A stretch of DNA of 64,000 nt from contig JACGCK010000194.1 in the NCBI GenBank assembly GCA_014925825.1, positions 1-64,000 of the forward strand. The letters run 5' to 3'. The position numbers and the translations under genes are program-made. The notes under the pieces were generated by a model. That model made no database searches and was not told the DNA's origin. It saw nothing but the letters and a program-made list of their open reading frames with translations. Shown piece by piece: positions 12,461 to 24,177 of the stretch; position 1 is the stretch's first letter, and each line of letters starts with the position of its first letter. The stretch comes from Pholiota molesta. Lineage: Eukaryota > Basidiomycota > Agaricomycetes > Agaricales > Strophariaceae.

Positions 12461-12717
12461 TGTTAGAGTTGCCTATTCAGTCTCAGCTGATGTGGTCACA
12501 TGTAATCACATGACACACATGTATGTAGCTGTAGAACGCCTTCTGGAGTCCTTAGTTACTCACTTCGGACTCCAGGCAAGTAGATAGCTCTGTTCCTCCT
12601 TAATACACCACAGTTACTCACTTCAGACTCCAGGCTCTCATAGCCGCTCTGTCTGATACACTGAGACGGCGAAACTCACCCAGCAGGTGTCTCGTACCAT
12701 CCCGAACTCGCCACCTT
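12461..12717 (+). mobile_element. Copia LTR, plus orientation, 3' truncated
   Basis: It begins TGTTAGAGTTGCC (element sense) and runs to CGCCACCTTT, where it joins directly to internal pol sequence. The last few LTR bases, the primer site, gag, protease and most of integrase are missing. The joint therefore reflects a deletion or recombination rather than a clean insertion. It truncates the Plavaka relic on its left. Confidence 0.85.
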
Positions 12718-14280
12718 TGAAAGCATCTTTGTTGGCTATCCATCTGGCTACAAGGGCTGGCAGTTCTACAATCCGGTCACTAGGAAGTTTGTCATCTCAG
12801 AACGAGCTATCTTCGACGAAAGGAGCTTTCCAGGCCTCAAGCGCACGTCTCCAGTCGACCTGATGCCTGTTGGCACTCCTGCGACCTTCCCAGATGTACC
12901 AGATTCCGGGGGGGATGACAAATTCGTTCCTGAGCCCGAAATCGCGCCAATCGAACCAGATGCATTACCACAGCCTCTCCCTGCACCCAACGACGTTCCA
13001 GCGGATATTCCACCACCAGACGAGCCAGCTCCACCCAAACTCGAACAGCTTGCTCCTGATATTCCACTACATGCTCCAGAACGTGTTTCGCCACCTCCTG
13101 CACCTGTTCCAGCGCCAACTCACGCTCCTCGCGCTCCGCATCCACCTAGAGGCACAGCTGAGCCAGCTCGACGCTCTACTCGCATTCCAAAGCCTCCTAG
13201 AGAATGGTGGAAGGTCACTCCGGCGCCCACTGCTCCTGCGAATGAGAACGACGCTGGCCCTGCTCTAGACAACGACATGGATGAAATTCAATTTGCTGGA
13301 GCAGCCTCGACATCGGATCCACACAACTACAAGCAGGCGCTGAAGAGCGATGATTCCGAACGTTGGAAAGAAGCCACACTCGCAGAGTACAACACCCTCA
13401 TTCAAAATGCGCTGAAGAGCGATGATTCGGAACGTTGGAAGGAAGCCACACTTGCAGAGTACAACACCCTCATCCAAAATGGCACTTGGGAGATTGTGGA
13501 CCTCCCACCAGGTGAAAAGGCCATTGGCTCTAGCTGGGTCTTTCGCATAAAGACGCATTCTGAAGGCTCTATCGAACGCTACAAGGCTCGCATCGTCGCC
13601 CAAGGCTGCTCGCAACGTCCCGGACGCGACTATCAGGAAGTGCACGTGCCGACGCCTCGTCCTGCGACGATACAGATGACGTTTGCCATTGCTGCTGCGG
13701 AGGACCTGGAATTGTGCTCTGTCGACATTTCAGCCACTTTTACCAATGGAGACCTTGAGGAATACATCTACATGAGACAGCCTGAAGGATTCCATGAAGG
13801 CGCTCCCAACAAGGTCTGCAGGCTCTGGAAATCGCTCTATGGTCTCAAGCAGTTAGCTAGACAGTGGAACATCAAGCTGCACATTGCCCTCACTCACATG
13901 GGCTTCAAGCGAGTTGAAGCAAACTGGTCTGTCTACATCTATTCTGATGGTCTTGTTCGCATTTTCGTCCCCATCTACATCGATGATATTACCTTCGCTT
14001 GCAAGGACGCTGCTGCGATTGACAGGGCGGTTCAGCAGCTAGCTGGACACTTCAAATGCCGCAATCTCGGACCAACGGAGTTCCTGCTTGGTGTAGCCAT
14101 CACCAGAGACCGCAAATCGCGCACCATCGCACTCCACCAACGCCAATTCATCCTGGACATCCTAGAGCGCTACAACATGACCAACTGCAGTCCTGTTTCG
14201 ACTCCCATGATTCCTGGCTGTGTTCTAATGAAGGAAATGGGCGCATTCACTCCAGAAGATGTCGAATTCATGCGCACTGT
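12718..14280 (+). pseudogene. Copia pol fragment: integrase tail to RT
   Basis: The frame reads CIFVGYPSGYKGWQFYNPV, a Pro-rich linker, then the Ty1/copia reverse transcriptase with GTWEIVDLPPGEKAIGSSWV, KARIVAQGCSQ and the active-site variant YIDDI (~13,978). The main open frame is 12,863-14,305. It ends by switching into an opposite-strand copy at 14,281, so RNase H is missing. Residue variants (CRLWKSLYGLKQLA, VEANW, ISATFT) are shared only with the inverted copy at 15.8-17.8 kb. A 72-bp tandem duplication lies at 13,338-13,481. Confidence 0.88.
13338..13481 (+). repeat. 72-bp in-frame tandem duplication in Copia pol
   Basis: Two adjacent 72-bp units encode ALKSDDSERWKEATLAEYNT plus LIQN twice, just before the RT domain. 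The same duplication occurs in the copies at 17.35-17.5 kb and 21.15-21.3 kb, but the complete element at 24,411-29,412 has a single unit. Confidence 0.9.
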
Positions 14281-14575
14281 TCATCCTTCAGGCTGTCTCA
14301 TGTAGATGTATTCCTCAAGGTCTCCATTGGTAAAAGCAGCTGAAACGTCGACAGAGCGCAATTCCAGGTCCTCCGCAGCAGCTATGGCAAACGTCATCCG
14401 TATCGTCGCAGGACGAGGCGTCGGCGCGTGCACTTCCTGATAGTCGCGTCCGGGACGTTGCGAACAGCCTTGGGCGACGATGCGAGCCTTGTAGTGTTCA
14501 ATAGAGCCGTCAGAATGCGTCTTTATGTGAAAGACCCAGCTAGAGCCAATGGCCTTTTCACCGAGGTCTTTACAC
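14281..14575 (-). pseudogene. Copia RT fragment, inverted
   Basis: The minus strand encodes GEKAIGSSWVFHIKTHSDG through DLEEYIYMRQPEG, about 90 residues of the Copia reverse transcriptase. It joins head to head with the plus-strand copy at 14,281. At 14,575 it passes abruptly into the ACCACTGGT repeat field. It has no LTR or other domain. Confidence 0.85.
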
Positions 14576-14589
14576 TCCAGCACCCCTAA

Positions 14590-15115
14590 GCAGTGGCGGA
14601 GCAGTGGTTGAGCAGTGGTGACCACTAGTTGAAAATGAAATTCTACCATATAATGCCTATCTATAAGCTTAATTGAACAATTAGGACCACTGCTCACCAC
14701 TGCTCAACCACTGGTAACCAGTGGTAACCACTGCTCACCACTGGTGAGCACTGCTTACCAATGGTCACCATGGGTGAACCACTAATCTTCAGTGATCTTC
14801 AGTGATCTTCAGTGGTCTTCAGTGGTCACCACTGGTAAACCACTGATTGTCAGTGGTCTTCAGTGGTCAATCACTAGTCATCAGTGGTTATCAGTACTCT
14901 TCAGTGGTCAACCACTAGTCAACCACTGATCTTCACCACTGATCCTCAGTAGTCTTTAGTGGTTGTTAGTGGTCAACCCCTGATAACCAGTGGTGACCTC
15001 ACCAGTAGTTACCACTGGTTATCAGTGGTTGTCAGTGCTCTTCAGTGGTCACCACTGGTTATCAGTGGTTGTCAATGCTCTTTAGTGGTCACCACTGATC
15101 TTCAGAGGTCAGTCA
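14590..15115. repeat. Large ACCACTGGT/CAGTGGTCTTC repeat field
   Basis: This is dense imperfect repetition of CACTGGT, CAGTGGT, GATCTTCAGTG and GTTATCAGTGG in both orientations. The motif is related to 8700-8990. From 15,115 to 15,502 no gene, repeat or transposon end was identified. Confidence 0.8.
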
Positions 15116-15502
15116 ACCCATGATATGCTCTGAGTTTGGGCAGGAGGCAAGACAGTGACTTGGAATAGAGTGGTTATCTGTGCTGGTTGGTTTAAGTTAA
15201 GCAAATCCTCTACCCAGGGATGGGAAATCAGTCAGAAAGTAGTGTCCTGAGTAGCTAGTGGGCTATGGTGGGACAAGGTAGTCCCTCTATTTTTGGCCTG
15301 AGAGTTTTATATCTACTATTGGTGCACCAGGGCCTAATAAGTTGTATGTATTTCAACTTCTTTATACAGGTGTGAGAATTCAACACAAAAGCTGGTGAGC
15401 AGCTCAATAGCTGAATGACTAGATTCAACTCAATTCTCAAGTGCATAGTGTCCAAGCACTTTAAGTGTTTCTTGTATTCGATACTATTCTACTAGGCAAA
15501 AC

Positions 15503-15764
15503 TGTGAAAGGTGGCGAGTTCGGGACGGTACGAGACACCTGCTGGGTGAGTTTCGCCGTCTCAGTGTATCAGACAGAGCGGCTATGAGAGCCTGGAGTCC
15601 AAAGTGAGTAACTAAGTATATTGAGGGAGAACAGAGCTAGCTACTTGCCTGGAGTCCGAAGTGAGTAACTAAGGACTCCAGACATCGTTCTACAGCTATA
15701 TACATGTGTGTCATGTGATCACATGTGACCACATCAGCTGAGACTGAAACAGGCAACTCTAACA
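15503..15764 (-). mobile_element. 3' LTR of a partial minus-strand Copia copy
   Basis: This 262-bp LTR reads TGTGAAAGG to CTCTAACA on the plus strand. On the minus strand it is preceded by the polypurine tract ATGGGGGGA, which marks it as the 3' LTR of the copy whose pol ends at 15,822. The flanking bases at 15,498-15,502 are AAAAC; no matching duplication was found because the 5' end is lost. Confidence 0.9.
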
Positions 15765-15821
15765 TCCCCCCATGATCTGAACAGTCTCAGAAAGAAAGAG
15801 AAAGAAAGAAAGGAAGATACT

Positions 15822-17806
15822 CTAAGGATAAATGCCCATCTGCTCTCTGCAGAATTGGACTTTGGTCGCTGGTAGAGCCTTGGTGAGAATGTCTGCAACT
15901 TGCTCAGCAGTAGGGATATAGGAAGGAAGGATGATTTTGTCGTTAAGAGCATCTCGAAGCCAGTAGAAGTGCAGATCGAGGTGCTTCATGCGTCCATGGT
16001 GCTCAGGATTCTTGGAGACACTGATAGCGGATTGGTTGTCAATGTGGAGAGTGGAAGGCTGGCCAATGGTGTACCCAAATTCGCGCAGAATGTTGCACAT
16101 CCAAGCGATTTCCTTGCCTGCTTCAACAGCTGCAATGAACTTTGCTTCAGTAGTGGAAAGAGCAACGATTCCCTGCAGTTTGCTGCTCCAGCCAATTGCA
16201 CCACCAGCCATGAGAGTCACATAACCACCTGTAGAGCGTCCGGTGTCTTTGCAATCGCCATGAGACGCGTCGCAGTAGGTGGTGAACATGTCTGGACCCA
16301 GCTCGCCAGAGTAGTGCAGCTTGTGCTCTAGTGTTCCCTTGAGATAGCGCAACAGATGTTTGACTGCTGCCCAGTGTTTCGGACCTGGATTGCTGTTGAA
16401 ACGCGCTAGGTAGGCGACGACTTGAGCGATGTCACTGCGAGTCATAGAGGCGAGATACTGGAGGGAACCGATGCAGCTGAGGTAGGGAACAGTGCGCATG
16501 AATTCGATGTCATTTGGAGTGGATGCGCCTATTTCCTTCGTTAGAACACAGCCAGGAATCATGGGAGTTGAAACAGGACTGCAGTTGGTCATGTTGTAGC
16601 ACTCTAGGATGTCCAGGATGAATTGGCGTTGGTGGAGTGCGATGGTGCGCGATTTGCGGTCTCTGGTGATGGCTACACCAAGCAGGAACTCCGTTGGTCC
16701 GAGATTGCGGCATTTGAAGTGTCCAGCTAGCTGCTGAACCGCCCTGTCAATCGCAGCAGCGTCCTTGCAAGCGAAGGTAATATCATCGATGTAGATGGGG
16801 ACGAAAATGCGAACAAGACCATCAGAATAGATGTAGACAGACCAGTTTGCTTCAACTCGCTTGAAGCCCATGTGAGTGAGGGCAATGTGCAGCTTGATGT
16901 TCCACTGTCTAGCTAACTGCTTGAGACCATAGAGCGATTTCCAGAGCCTGCAGACCTTGTTGGGAGCGCCTTCATGGAATCCTTCAGGCTGTCTCATGTA
17001 GATGTATTCCTCAAGGTCTCCATTGGTAAAAGTGGCTGAAATGTCGACAGAGCACAATTCCAGGTCCTCCGCAGCAGCAATGGCAAACGTCATCTGTATC
17101 GTCGCAGGACGAGGCGTCGGCACGTGCACTTCCTGATAGTCGCGTCCGGGACGTTGCGAGCAGCCTTGGGCGACGATGCGAGCCTTGTAGCGTTCGATAG
17201 AGCCGTCAGAATGCGTCTTTATGCGAAAGACCCAGCTAGAGCCAATGGCCTTTTCACCTGGTGGGAGGTCCACAATCTCCCAAGTGCCATTTTGGATGAG
17301 GGTGTTGTACTCTGCAAGTGTGGCTTCCTTCCAACGTTCCGAATCATCGCTCTTCAGCGCATTTTGAATGAGGGTGTTGTACTCTGCGAGTGTGGCTTCT
17401 TTCCAACGTTCGGAATCATCGCTCTTCAGCGCCTGCTTGTAGTTGTGTGGATCCGACGTCGAGGCTGCTCCAGCAAATTGAATTTCATCCATGTCGTTGT
17501 CTAGAGCAGGGCCAGCGTCGTTCTCATTCGCAGGAGCAGTGGGCGCCGGAGTGACCTTCCACCATTCTCTAGGAGGCTTTGGAATGCGAGTAGAGCGTCG
17601 AGCTGGCTCAGCTGTGCCTCTAGGTGGATGCGGAGCGCGAGGAGCGTGAGTTGGTGCTGGAACAGGTGCAGGAGGTGGCGAAACATGTTCTGGAGCATGT
17701 AGTGGAATATCAGGAGCAAGCTGTTCGAGTTTGGGTGGAGCTTGCTTGTCTGGTGGCGGAATATCCGCTGGAACGTCGTTGGGTGCAGGGAGAGGATGTG
17801 GTAATG
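15822..17806 (-). pseudogene. Copia pol fragment: RT and RNase H
   Basis: A 556-codon frame (17,492-15,822) plus upstream linker (to about 17,806) encodes the linker, the duplicated KSDDSERWKEATL unit, the RT (YIDDI) and RNase H (TTYCDASHGDCKDTGRSTGG), ending EQMGIYP. Gag, protease and integrase are missing, because at about 17,807 the sequence inverts into another copy. Its 3' LTR is in place. It shares private variants with 12.9-14.28 kb, so the two are inverted duplicates of one ancestral copy. Confidence 0.9.
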
Positions 17807-18851
17807 ATTCAAGCGAGTTGAAGCAGACCGGTCTGTCTACATTTACTCTGATGGTCTTGTTTACATTTTCGTCCCCATCTACATCGATGATATTACCTTC
17901 GCTTGCAAGGACGCTGCTGCGATTGACAGGGCGGTTGAGCAGCTAGCTGGACACTTCAAATGCCGCAATCTTGGACCAACGGAGTTCCTGCTTGGTGTAG
18001 GCATCACCAGAGACCGCAAATCGCGCACCATCGCACTCCACCAACGCCAATTCATCCTGGACATCCTAGAGCGCTACAACATGACCAACTGCAGTCCTGT
18101 TTCAACTCCCATGATTCCTGGCTGTGTTCTAACGAAGGAAATGGGCGCATCCACTCCAGATGACATCGAATTCATGCGCACTGTTCCCTACCTCAGCTGC
18201 ATCGGTTCCCTCCAGTATCTCGCCTCTATGACTCGCAGTGACATCGCTCAAGTCGTTGCCTACCTAGCGCGTTTCAACAGCAATCCTGGTCCGAAACACT
18301 GGGCAGCAGTCAAACACCTGTTGCACTATCTCAAGGGAACGCTAGAGCACAAGCTGCACTACTCAGGCGAGCTGGGTCCGGACATGTTCACCACCTACTG
18401 TGACGCATCTCATGGCGATTGCAAAGACACCGGATGCTCTACAGGTGGTTATGTGACTCTCATGGCTGGTGGTGCAATTGGCTGGAGCAGCAAACTGCAG
18501 GGAATCGTCGCTCTTTCCACTACTGAAGCAGAGTTCATTGCAGCTGTTGAAGCAGACAAGGAAATCGCTTGGATGCGCAACATTCTGCGCGAATTTGGGT
18601 ACACCATTCACCAGCCTTCCACTCTCCACATTGACAACCAGTCTGCTATCAGTGTCTCCAAGAATCCTGAGCACCATGGACGCATGAAGCACCTTGATCT
18701 GCACTTCTACTGGCTTCGAGATGCTGTTAATGACAAAATCATCCTTCCTTCCTATATCCCTACTGCTGAGCAAGTTGCAGATATTCTCACCAAGGCTCTC
18801 CCAGCTACCAAAGTCCAATTCTGCAGAGAGCAGATGGGCGTTTATCCTTAG
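17807..18851 (+). pseudogene. Copia pol fragment: RT C-terminus and RNase H
   Basis: The plus strand runs from FKRVEADRSVYI through YIDDI and NMTNCSPVSTPMIPG to the end of RNase H (EQMGVYP, stop at 18,849-18,851). Only the ends are missing, with no LTR downstream. Four bases after the stop it joins a minus-strand integrase fragment. It is a tail-only fragment between two inverted junctions. Confidence 0.88.
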
Positions 18852-18854
18852 AGA

Positions 18855-19347
18855 TGTGCGCTTGAGGCCTGGAAAGCTCCTTTCGTCGAAGATAGCTCAT
18901 TCTGAGATCATAAACTTCCTAGTGACCGGATTGTAGAACTGCCAGCCCTTGTAGCCAGATGGATAGCCAACAAAGATGCACTTCTCCATGTGCGATTGCA
19001 GCGATTTGCGCTGATCTCGCTGAATATAGACGTAGGCAGTGCACCCAAAGACTCGGGAATGGCTGATATCCGGTTTCTTGTTCAACCAAGCAGTGTAGGG
19101 CGTTGTACCAGGCAGAGGCGACGTAGGGAGGCGATTCCAGACATGGACATAGGCAGCGACCGCATAGGCCCAGAACGAAGCAGGGAGGTTGGATTCGTTG
19201 AGCATGGCTGTAGCATGGTCAGAAATGGTGCGATTAGCACGCTCTGCGACTCCGTTCTGCTGTGGGCAATTCCTGGTGCTGTGGCGTCGTGTAATACCGC
19301 ACTGATCAGTGAATTTGAGGAATGCGGTCGACATATACTCTCCTCCC
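18855..19347 (-). pseudogene. Copia integrase C-terminal fragment
   Basis: The minus strand encodes FLKFTDQCGITRRHSTR, NGVAERANR (with the catalytic Glu of the DDE triad) and the FGCTAYVYIQRDQRKS C-terminal region. It stops at 19,347, exactly where an LTR begins, within the position equivalent to GGEYM. It is a target fragment for, or a recombination partner of, the element starting at 19,348. Confidence 0.85.
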
Positions 19348-19609
19348 TGTGAAAGGTGGCGAGTTCGGGACGGTACGAGACACCTGCTAGGTGAGTTTCG
19401 CCGTCTCAGTGTATCAGACAGAGCGGCTATGAGAGCCTGGAGTCCGAAGTGAGTAACTGAATATATTGAGAGGGAATAGGACTAGCTACTTGCCTGGAGT
19501 CCGAAGTGAGTAACTAAGGACTCCAGAAGGTGTTCTACAGCTACATACATGTGTGTCATGTGATCACATGTGACTACATCAGCTGAGACTGAACTAGGCA
19601 ACTCTAACA
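19348..19609 (-). repeat. 3' LTR of Copia element 2
   Basis: A 262-bp LTR, TGTGAAAGG to CTCTAACA on the plus strand. On the minus strand it is preceded by the polypurine tract ATGGGGGGA. It carries the CAGAAGG and GAACTAGG variants also present in the split 5' LTR at 24,178, which pairs the two. Confidence 0.9.
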
Positions 19610-19666
19610 TCCCCCCATGATCTGAACAGTCTCAGAAAGAAAGAGAAAGAAAGAAAGAAAGATACT

Positions 19667-22600
19667 CTAAGGATAAATGCCCATCTGCTCCCTGCAGAAT
19701 TGGACTTTGGTAGCTGGTAGAGCCTTGGTGAGAATATCTGCAACTTGCTCAGCAGTAGGGATATAGGAAGGATGGATGATCTTGTCATTAACAGCATCTC
19801 GAAGCCAGTAGAAGTGCAGATCGAGGTGCTTCATGCGTCCATGGTGCTCAGGATTCTTGGAGACACTGATAGCGGATTGGTTGTCAATGTGGAGAGTGGA
19901 AGGCTGGTCAGTGGTGTACCCAAATTCGCGCAGAATGTTGCACATCCAAGCGATTTCCTTGCCTGCTTCAACAGCTGCAATGAACTTTGCTTCAGTAGTG
20001 GAAAGAGCAACGATTCCCTGCAGTTTGCTGCTCCAGCCAATTGCACCACCAGCCATGAGAGTCACATAACCACCTGTAGAGCGTCCGGTGTCTTTGCAAT
20101 CGCCATGAGATGCGTCGCAGTAGGTGGTGAACATGTCCGGACCCAGCTCGCCTGAGTAGTGCAGCTTGTGCTCTAGCGTTCCCTTGAGATAGCGCAATAG
20201 GTGTTTGACTGCTGCCCAGTGTTTCGGACCTGGATTGCTGTTGAAACGTGCTAGGTAGGCGACGACTTGAGCGATGTCGCTGCGGGTCATGGAGGCGAGA
20301 TACTGGAGCGAACCGATGCAGCTGAGGTAGGGAACAGTGCGCATGAATTCAATGTCATCTGGAGTGGATGCGCCCATTTCCTTCGTTAGAACACAGCCAG
20401 GAATCATGGGAGTTGAAACAGGACTGCAGTTGGTCATGTTGTAGCGCTCTAGGATGTCCAGGATGAATTGGCGTTGGTGGAGTGCGATGGTGCGCGATTT
20501 GCGGTCTCTGGTGATGGCTACACCAAGCAGGAACTCCGTTGGTCCGAGATTGCGGCATTTGAAGTGTCCAGCTAGCTGCTGAACCGCCCTGTCAATCGCA
20601 GCAGCGTCCTTGCATGCGCAGGTGATATCATCAATGTAGATGGGGACGAAAATGCGAACATGGCCATCAGAATAGATGTAGACAGACCGGTCTGCTTCAA
20701 CTCGCTTGAAGCCCATTTGAGTGAGGGCAGTGTGCAGCTTGATGTTCCACTGTCTAGCTGACTGCTTGAGACCATAGAGCGATTTCCGGAGCCTGCAGAC
20801 CTTGTTGGGAGCGCCTTCATGGAATCCTTCAGGCTGTCTCATGTAGATGTATTCCTCAAGGTCTCCATTGGTAAAAGCGGCTGAAACGTCGACAGAGCAC
20901 AATTCCAGGTCCTCCGCAGCAGCTATGGCAAACGTCATCCGTATCGTCGCAGGACGAGGCGTCGGCGCGTGCACTTCCTGATAGTCGCGTCCGGGACGTT
21001 GCGAGCAGCCTTGGGCGACGATGCGAGCCTTGTAGCGTTCGATAGAGCCGTCAGAATGCGTCTTTATGCGAAAGACCCAGCTAGAGCCAATGGCCTTTTC
21101 ACCTGGTGGGAGATCCACAATCTCCCAAGTGCCATTTTGGATGAGGGTGTTGTACTCTGCAAGTGTGGCTTCCTTCCAACGTTCCGAATCATCGCTCTTC
21201 AGCGCATTTTGAATGAGGGTGTTGTACTCTGCGAGTGTGGCTTCTTTCCAACGTTCGGAATCATCGCTCTTCAGCGCCTGCTTGTAGTTGTGTGGATCCG
21301 ACGTCGAGGCTGCTCCAGCAAATTGAATTTCGTCCATGTCGTTGTCTAGAGCAGGGCCAGCGTCGTTCTCGTTCGCAGGAGCAGCAGGAGCCGGAGTGAC
21401 CTTCCACCATTCTCTAGGAGGCTTTGGGATGCAAGTAGAGCGTCGAGCTGGCTCAGCTGTACCTCTAGGTGGATGCGGAGCGCGAGGAGCGTGAGCTGGC
21501 GCTGGAACGGGTGCAGGAGGTGGCGAAACGCGTTCAGGAGCATGTGGTGGAATGTCAGGAGCAAGCTGTTCGAGTTTGGGTGGAGCTGGCTTGTCTGGTG
21601 GCGGAATATCCGCTGGAACGTCGTTGGTGCAGGAGAGGCTGTGGTAATGCATCTGGTTCGATTGGCGCGATTTCGGGCTCAGGAACGAATTTGTCATCCC
21701 CCCCGGAATCCGGTACGTCTGGGAAGGTCGCAGGAGTGCCAACAGGCGTCAGGTCGACTGGAGACGTGCGCTTGAGGCCTGGAAAGCTCCTTTCGTCGAA
21801 GATAGCACGTTCTGAGATGATGAGCTTCCTAGTGACCGGATTGTAGAACTGCCAGCCCTTGTAGCCAGATGGATAGCCAACAAAGATGCACTTCTCCATG
21901 TGCGATTGGAGCGATTTGCGCTGATCTCGCTGAATATAGACGTAGGCAGTGCACCCAAAGACTCGGGAATGGCTGATATCCGGTTTCTTGCTGAACCAAG
22001 CAGTGTAGGGCGTTGTACCAGGCAGAGGCGACGTAGGGAGGCGATTCCAGACATGGACATAGGCAGCGACCGCATAGGCCCAGAACGAAGCAGGGAGGTT
22101 GGATTCATTGAGCATGGCTGTAGCATGGTCAGAAATGGTGCGATTAGCACGCTCTGCAACTCCGTTCTGCTGGGGGCGATTCCTGGTGCTGTGGCGTCGT
22201 GTAATACCGCACTGATCAGTGAATTTGAGGAAAGCGTTGGACATATATTCTCCTCCCTTGTCATCCTGCAGAGCCTTGATTTTCGCATTGACCTGGTTCT
22301 CTGCATAGGCCTTGAATGTCTTAAACGCATCAAATGCGTCGCTTTTGCGTTTTAGGAAGTGTACAGCATGCAGCTTGGTGCGGTCATCCAGGAAAGTGAT
22401 CCAATAGCGATATCCTTCCGGACTGGGGACAGGAAGAGGTCCATGAAGGTCAGAGTGGATGAGTTCAAGCGGTGCAAGGGATTGTCTAGTTGAGCTGGGA
22501 AATGGTGCAGAGGTCATTTTGCCTTTCCAAGCATGCCTCGCAAATCGGGTCAGGCTATTCTTTGGAGGAGACAACAAGACCAGTGACGAGATCGCCCTGT

Positions 22601-23969
22601 ATCAATTTCCTAATCGTAGCATGGCTGTGGTGCGCGCAACGATGATGCCAAAGTGTGATGTCCATTGGAAGAGTTGAGGCCGCGTTCGCATACTCTGAAA
22701 CTGGCTCAGTTGAAGCGTCCAGGATACCGCAGTTCTGGGAGTTGACAGTAGCTGTAAAGAGTGTCGTTCTGTCGCGTTTAAAGAACATGGTGCAGTCATT
22801 GACTTCCAAGTGGATCCCTTTGCGTTTAGTGAGGTATAAACAAGCCAATAGATTGTTGAGGAGTTGGGGAACATGCAGTACACGAGTGAGCTCTACAGGA
22901 CGCGCTTCCTGACCCTTTATCACCGGATGAATCACTACACTCCCCATTCCAGCCGAGTAGATGATGGTATGGTCTGCTAGCTTGATTGGGACAATGTGGG
23001 GCGTGTAATTGCGCATCCAGGCGCGATGCGGCGTCATATGACTAGTGGTGCCTGTGTCTGCGAGCCAATGGAAGTCAGCATTGCTCTGGAGGGTGGTAGG
23101 ATCGAAGGTGGACAGTGCACTTGCATTTCCAGCGAACTCCAGTGTTGTTTGCTGCTCTGCTTGTTTCGCTTTGTGCCCCTTGGGTTTGGAGCGGTTGAGA
23201 CGGACCTCTTCACGTGCATCTTCCTTGAACTTGAGGTACTTCTTGCAATTCTGTTCGATGTGCCATTTAACGCCGCAGAACGTGCATTTGGGCGTGGAGG
23301 AGGCTGTAGAGGACGAGGACGATGCAGCAAGGGCAGATGAGACGTTGGGAGTGCGATGGCGACGTTGAGACTCCTCTGTAACGAAGGCCTGATGGATTGT
23401 AGACTTCTCAAGCTTGTCCAGCAGCAGCAGAGACGAAGCGAACGCGCTGAACTCGTCTGGAAGTGCCCTGATGAGTGTCATGCTGGCCAGCTCATCATCT
23501 AGGTTGGAGAGAGTGAAGTCCTTAGGCCGAAGGTCCTGAATGCGGTTGATAGCTGTGTCCACCCTGTTCATAAGAGACTGCAGAGTCTCATCTTCCTGCT
23601 TCCTGATTGAAAAGAGGTCGTCATAGGCATTGAAGCGTGCACCAGGACTTTTCTGGAGGTGTACAGCAGCCAGGGCAACCCACATCTTCACTGGATCGTC
23701 CAAAATCATTGCAAAGTGGATCTTCTGGTTCTCATCCACTGCCAGATAGATGTAGCCAGCTGCCTTGTCCGATTTGAGGTACCAGGCGTCGAGTGCAGTC
23801 TCTTCTCCGTCCTTGGGAGGCGACGAGAGTCACGAGACCGTGGGGCCTTGGATTGACCGGAAACGATGCGCCAAACGCCCTGGGAGCGTAGCCAAGCCTG
23901 CATTTCACCACACCAAGTTGGGTAGTTGGAGGCATTGAGTTTGGCAAAGGTGGGGAGGGAGGAAGAAGC
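19667..23969 (-). pseudogene. Copia element 2 gag-pol, frameshifted
   Basis: The start is MASSSLPTFAKLN at 23,969. Domains in order: gag; zinc knuckle CTFCGVKWHIEQNC (CX2CX4HX4C); protease DTGTTSH; GAG-pre-integrase (LWHHRCAHHSHATI); integrase with HSDLHG, LQDDKGGEY and NGVAERANR supplying D, D and E; Pro-rich linker; RT with YIDDI; RNase H with CDASHGD. The stop is at 19,667-19,669 after EQMGIYP. The frame breaks near 23,740, 22,560 and 21,650, so no full polyprotein is made. The pol half (691 codons) is open. The protein would drive copying and insertion of the element. Confidence 0.9.
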
Positions 23970-24177
23970 CATGATAGAGCGAGATGGAAACAAGATGACG
24001 TGGCGGCGGCGAGAGAGGATGCGTGGGGGTGTGCGATGAACGTTCTGACGCGATGACGTGGCAGTAGGACCACCGGTGCGTCGAGTACGAGCGAAACGAG
24101 CGAGAGTGTGGAAATGGAAAGTTGAGACTGTTGTTGGAAAACGAGTTTAAAGCGCTGTGTGCGCGGGGCCCATAACC

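Noticed and set aside
15120..15502. Possible coding fragment on the minus strand (66 codons)
   Set aside because: No domain or splice signals, and surrounded by repeats; treated as anonymous DNA.
17124..17504. 126-codon plus-strand frame repeated at 20,969 and 26,032 and, inverted, at 13,265
   Set aside because: It is the antisense shadow of the Copia RT region and recurs only because the element recurs.
21900..22355. 151-codon plus-strand frame over the integrase region
   Set aside because: Antisense of the Copia integrase, which has the DDE motifs in the other strand.
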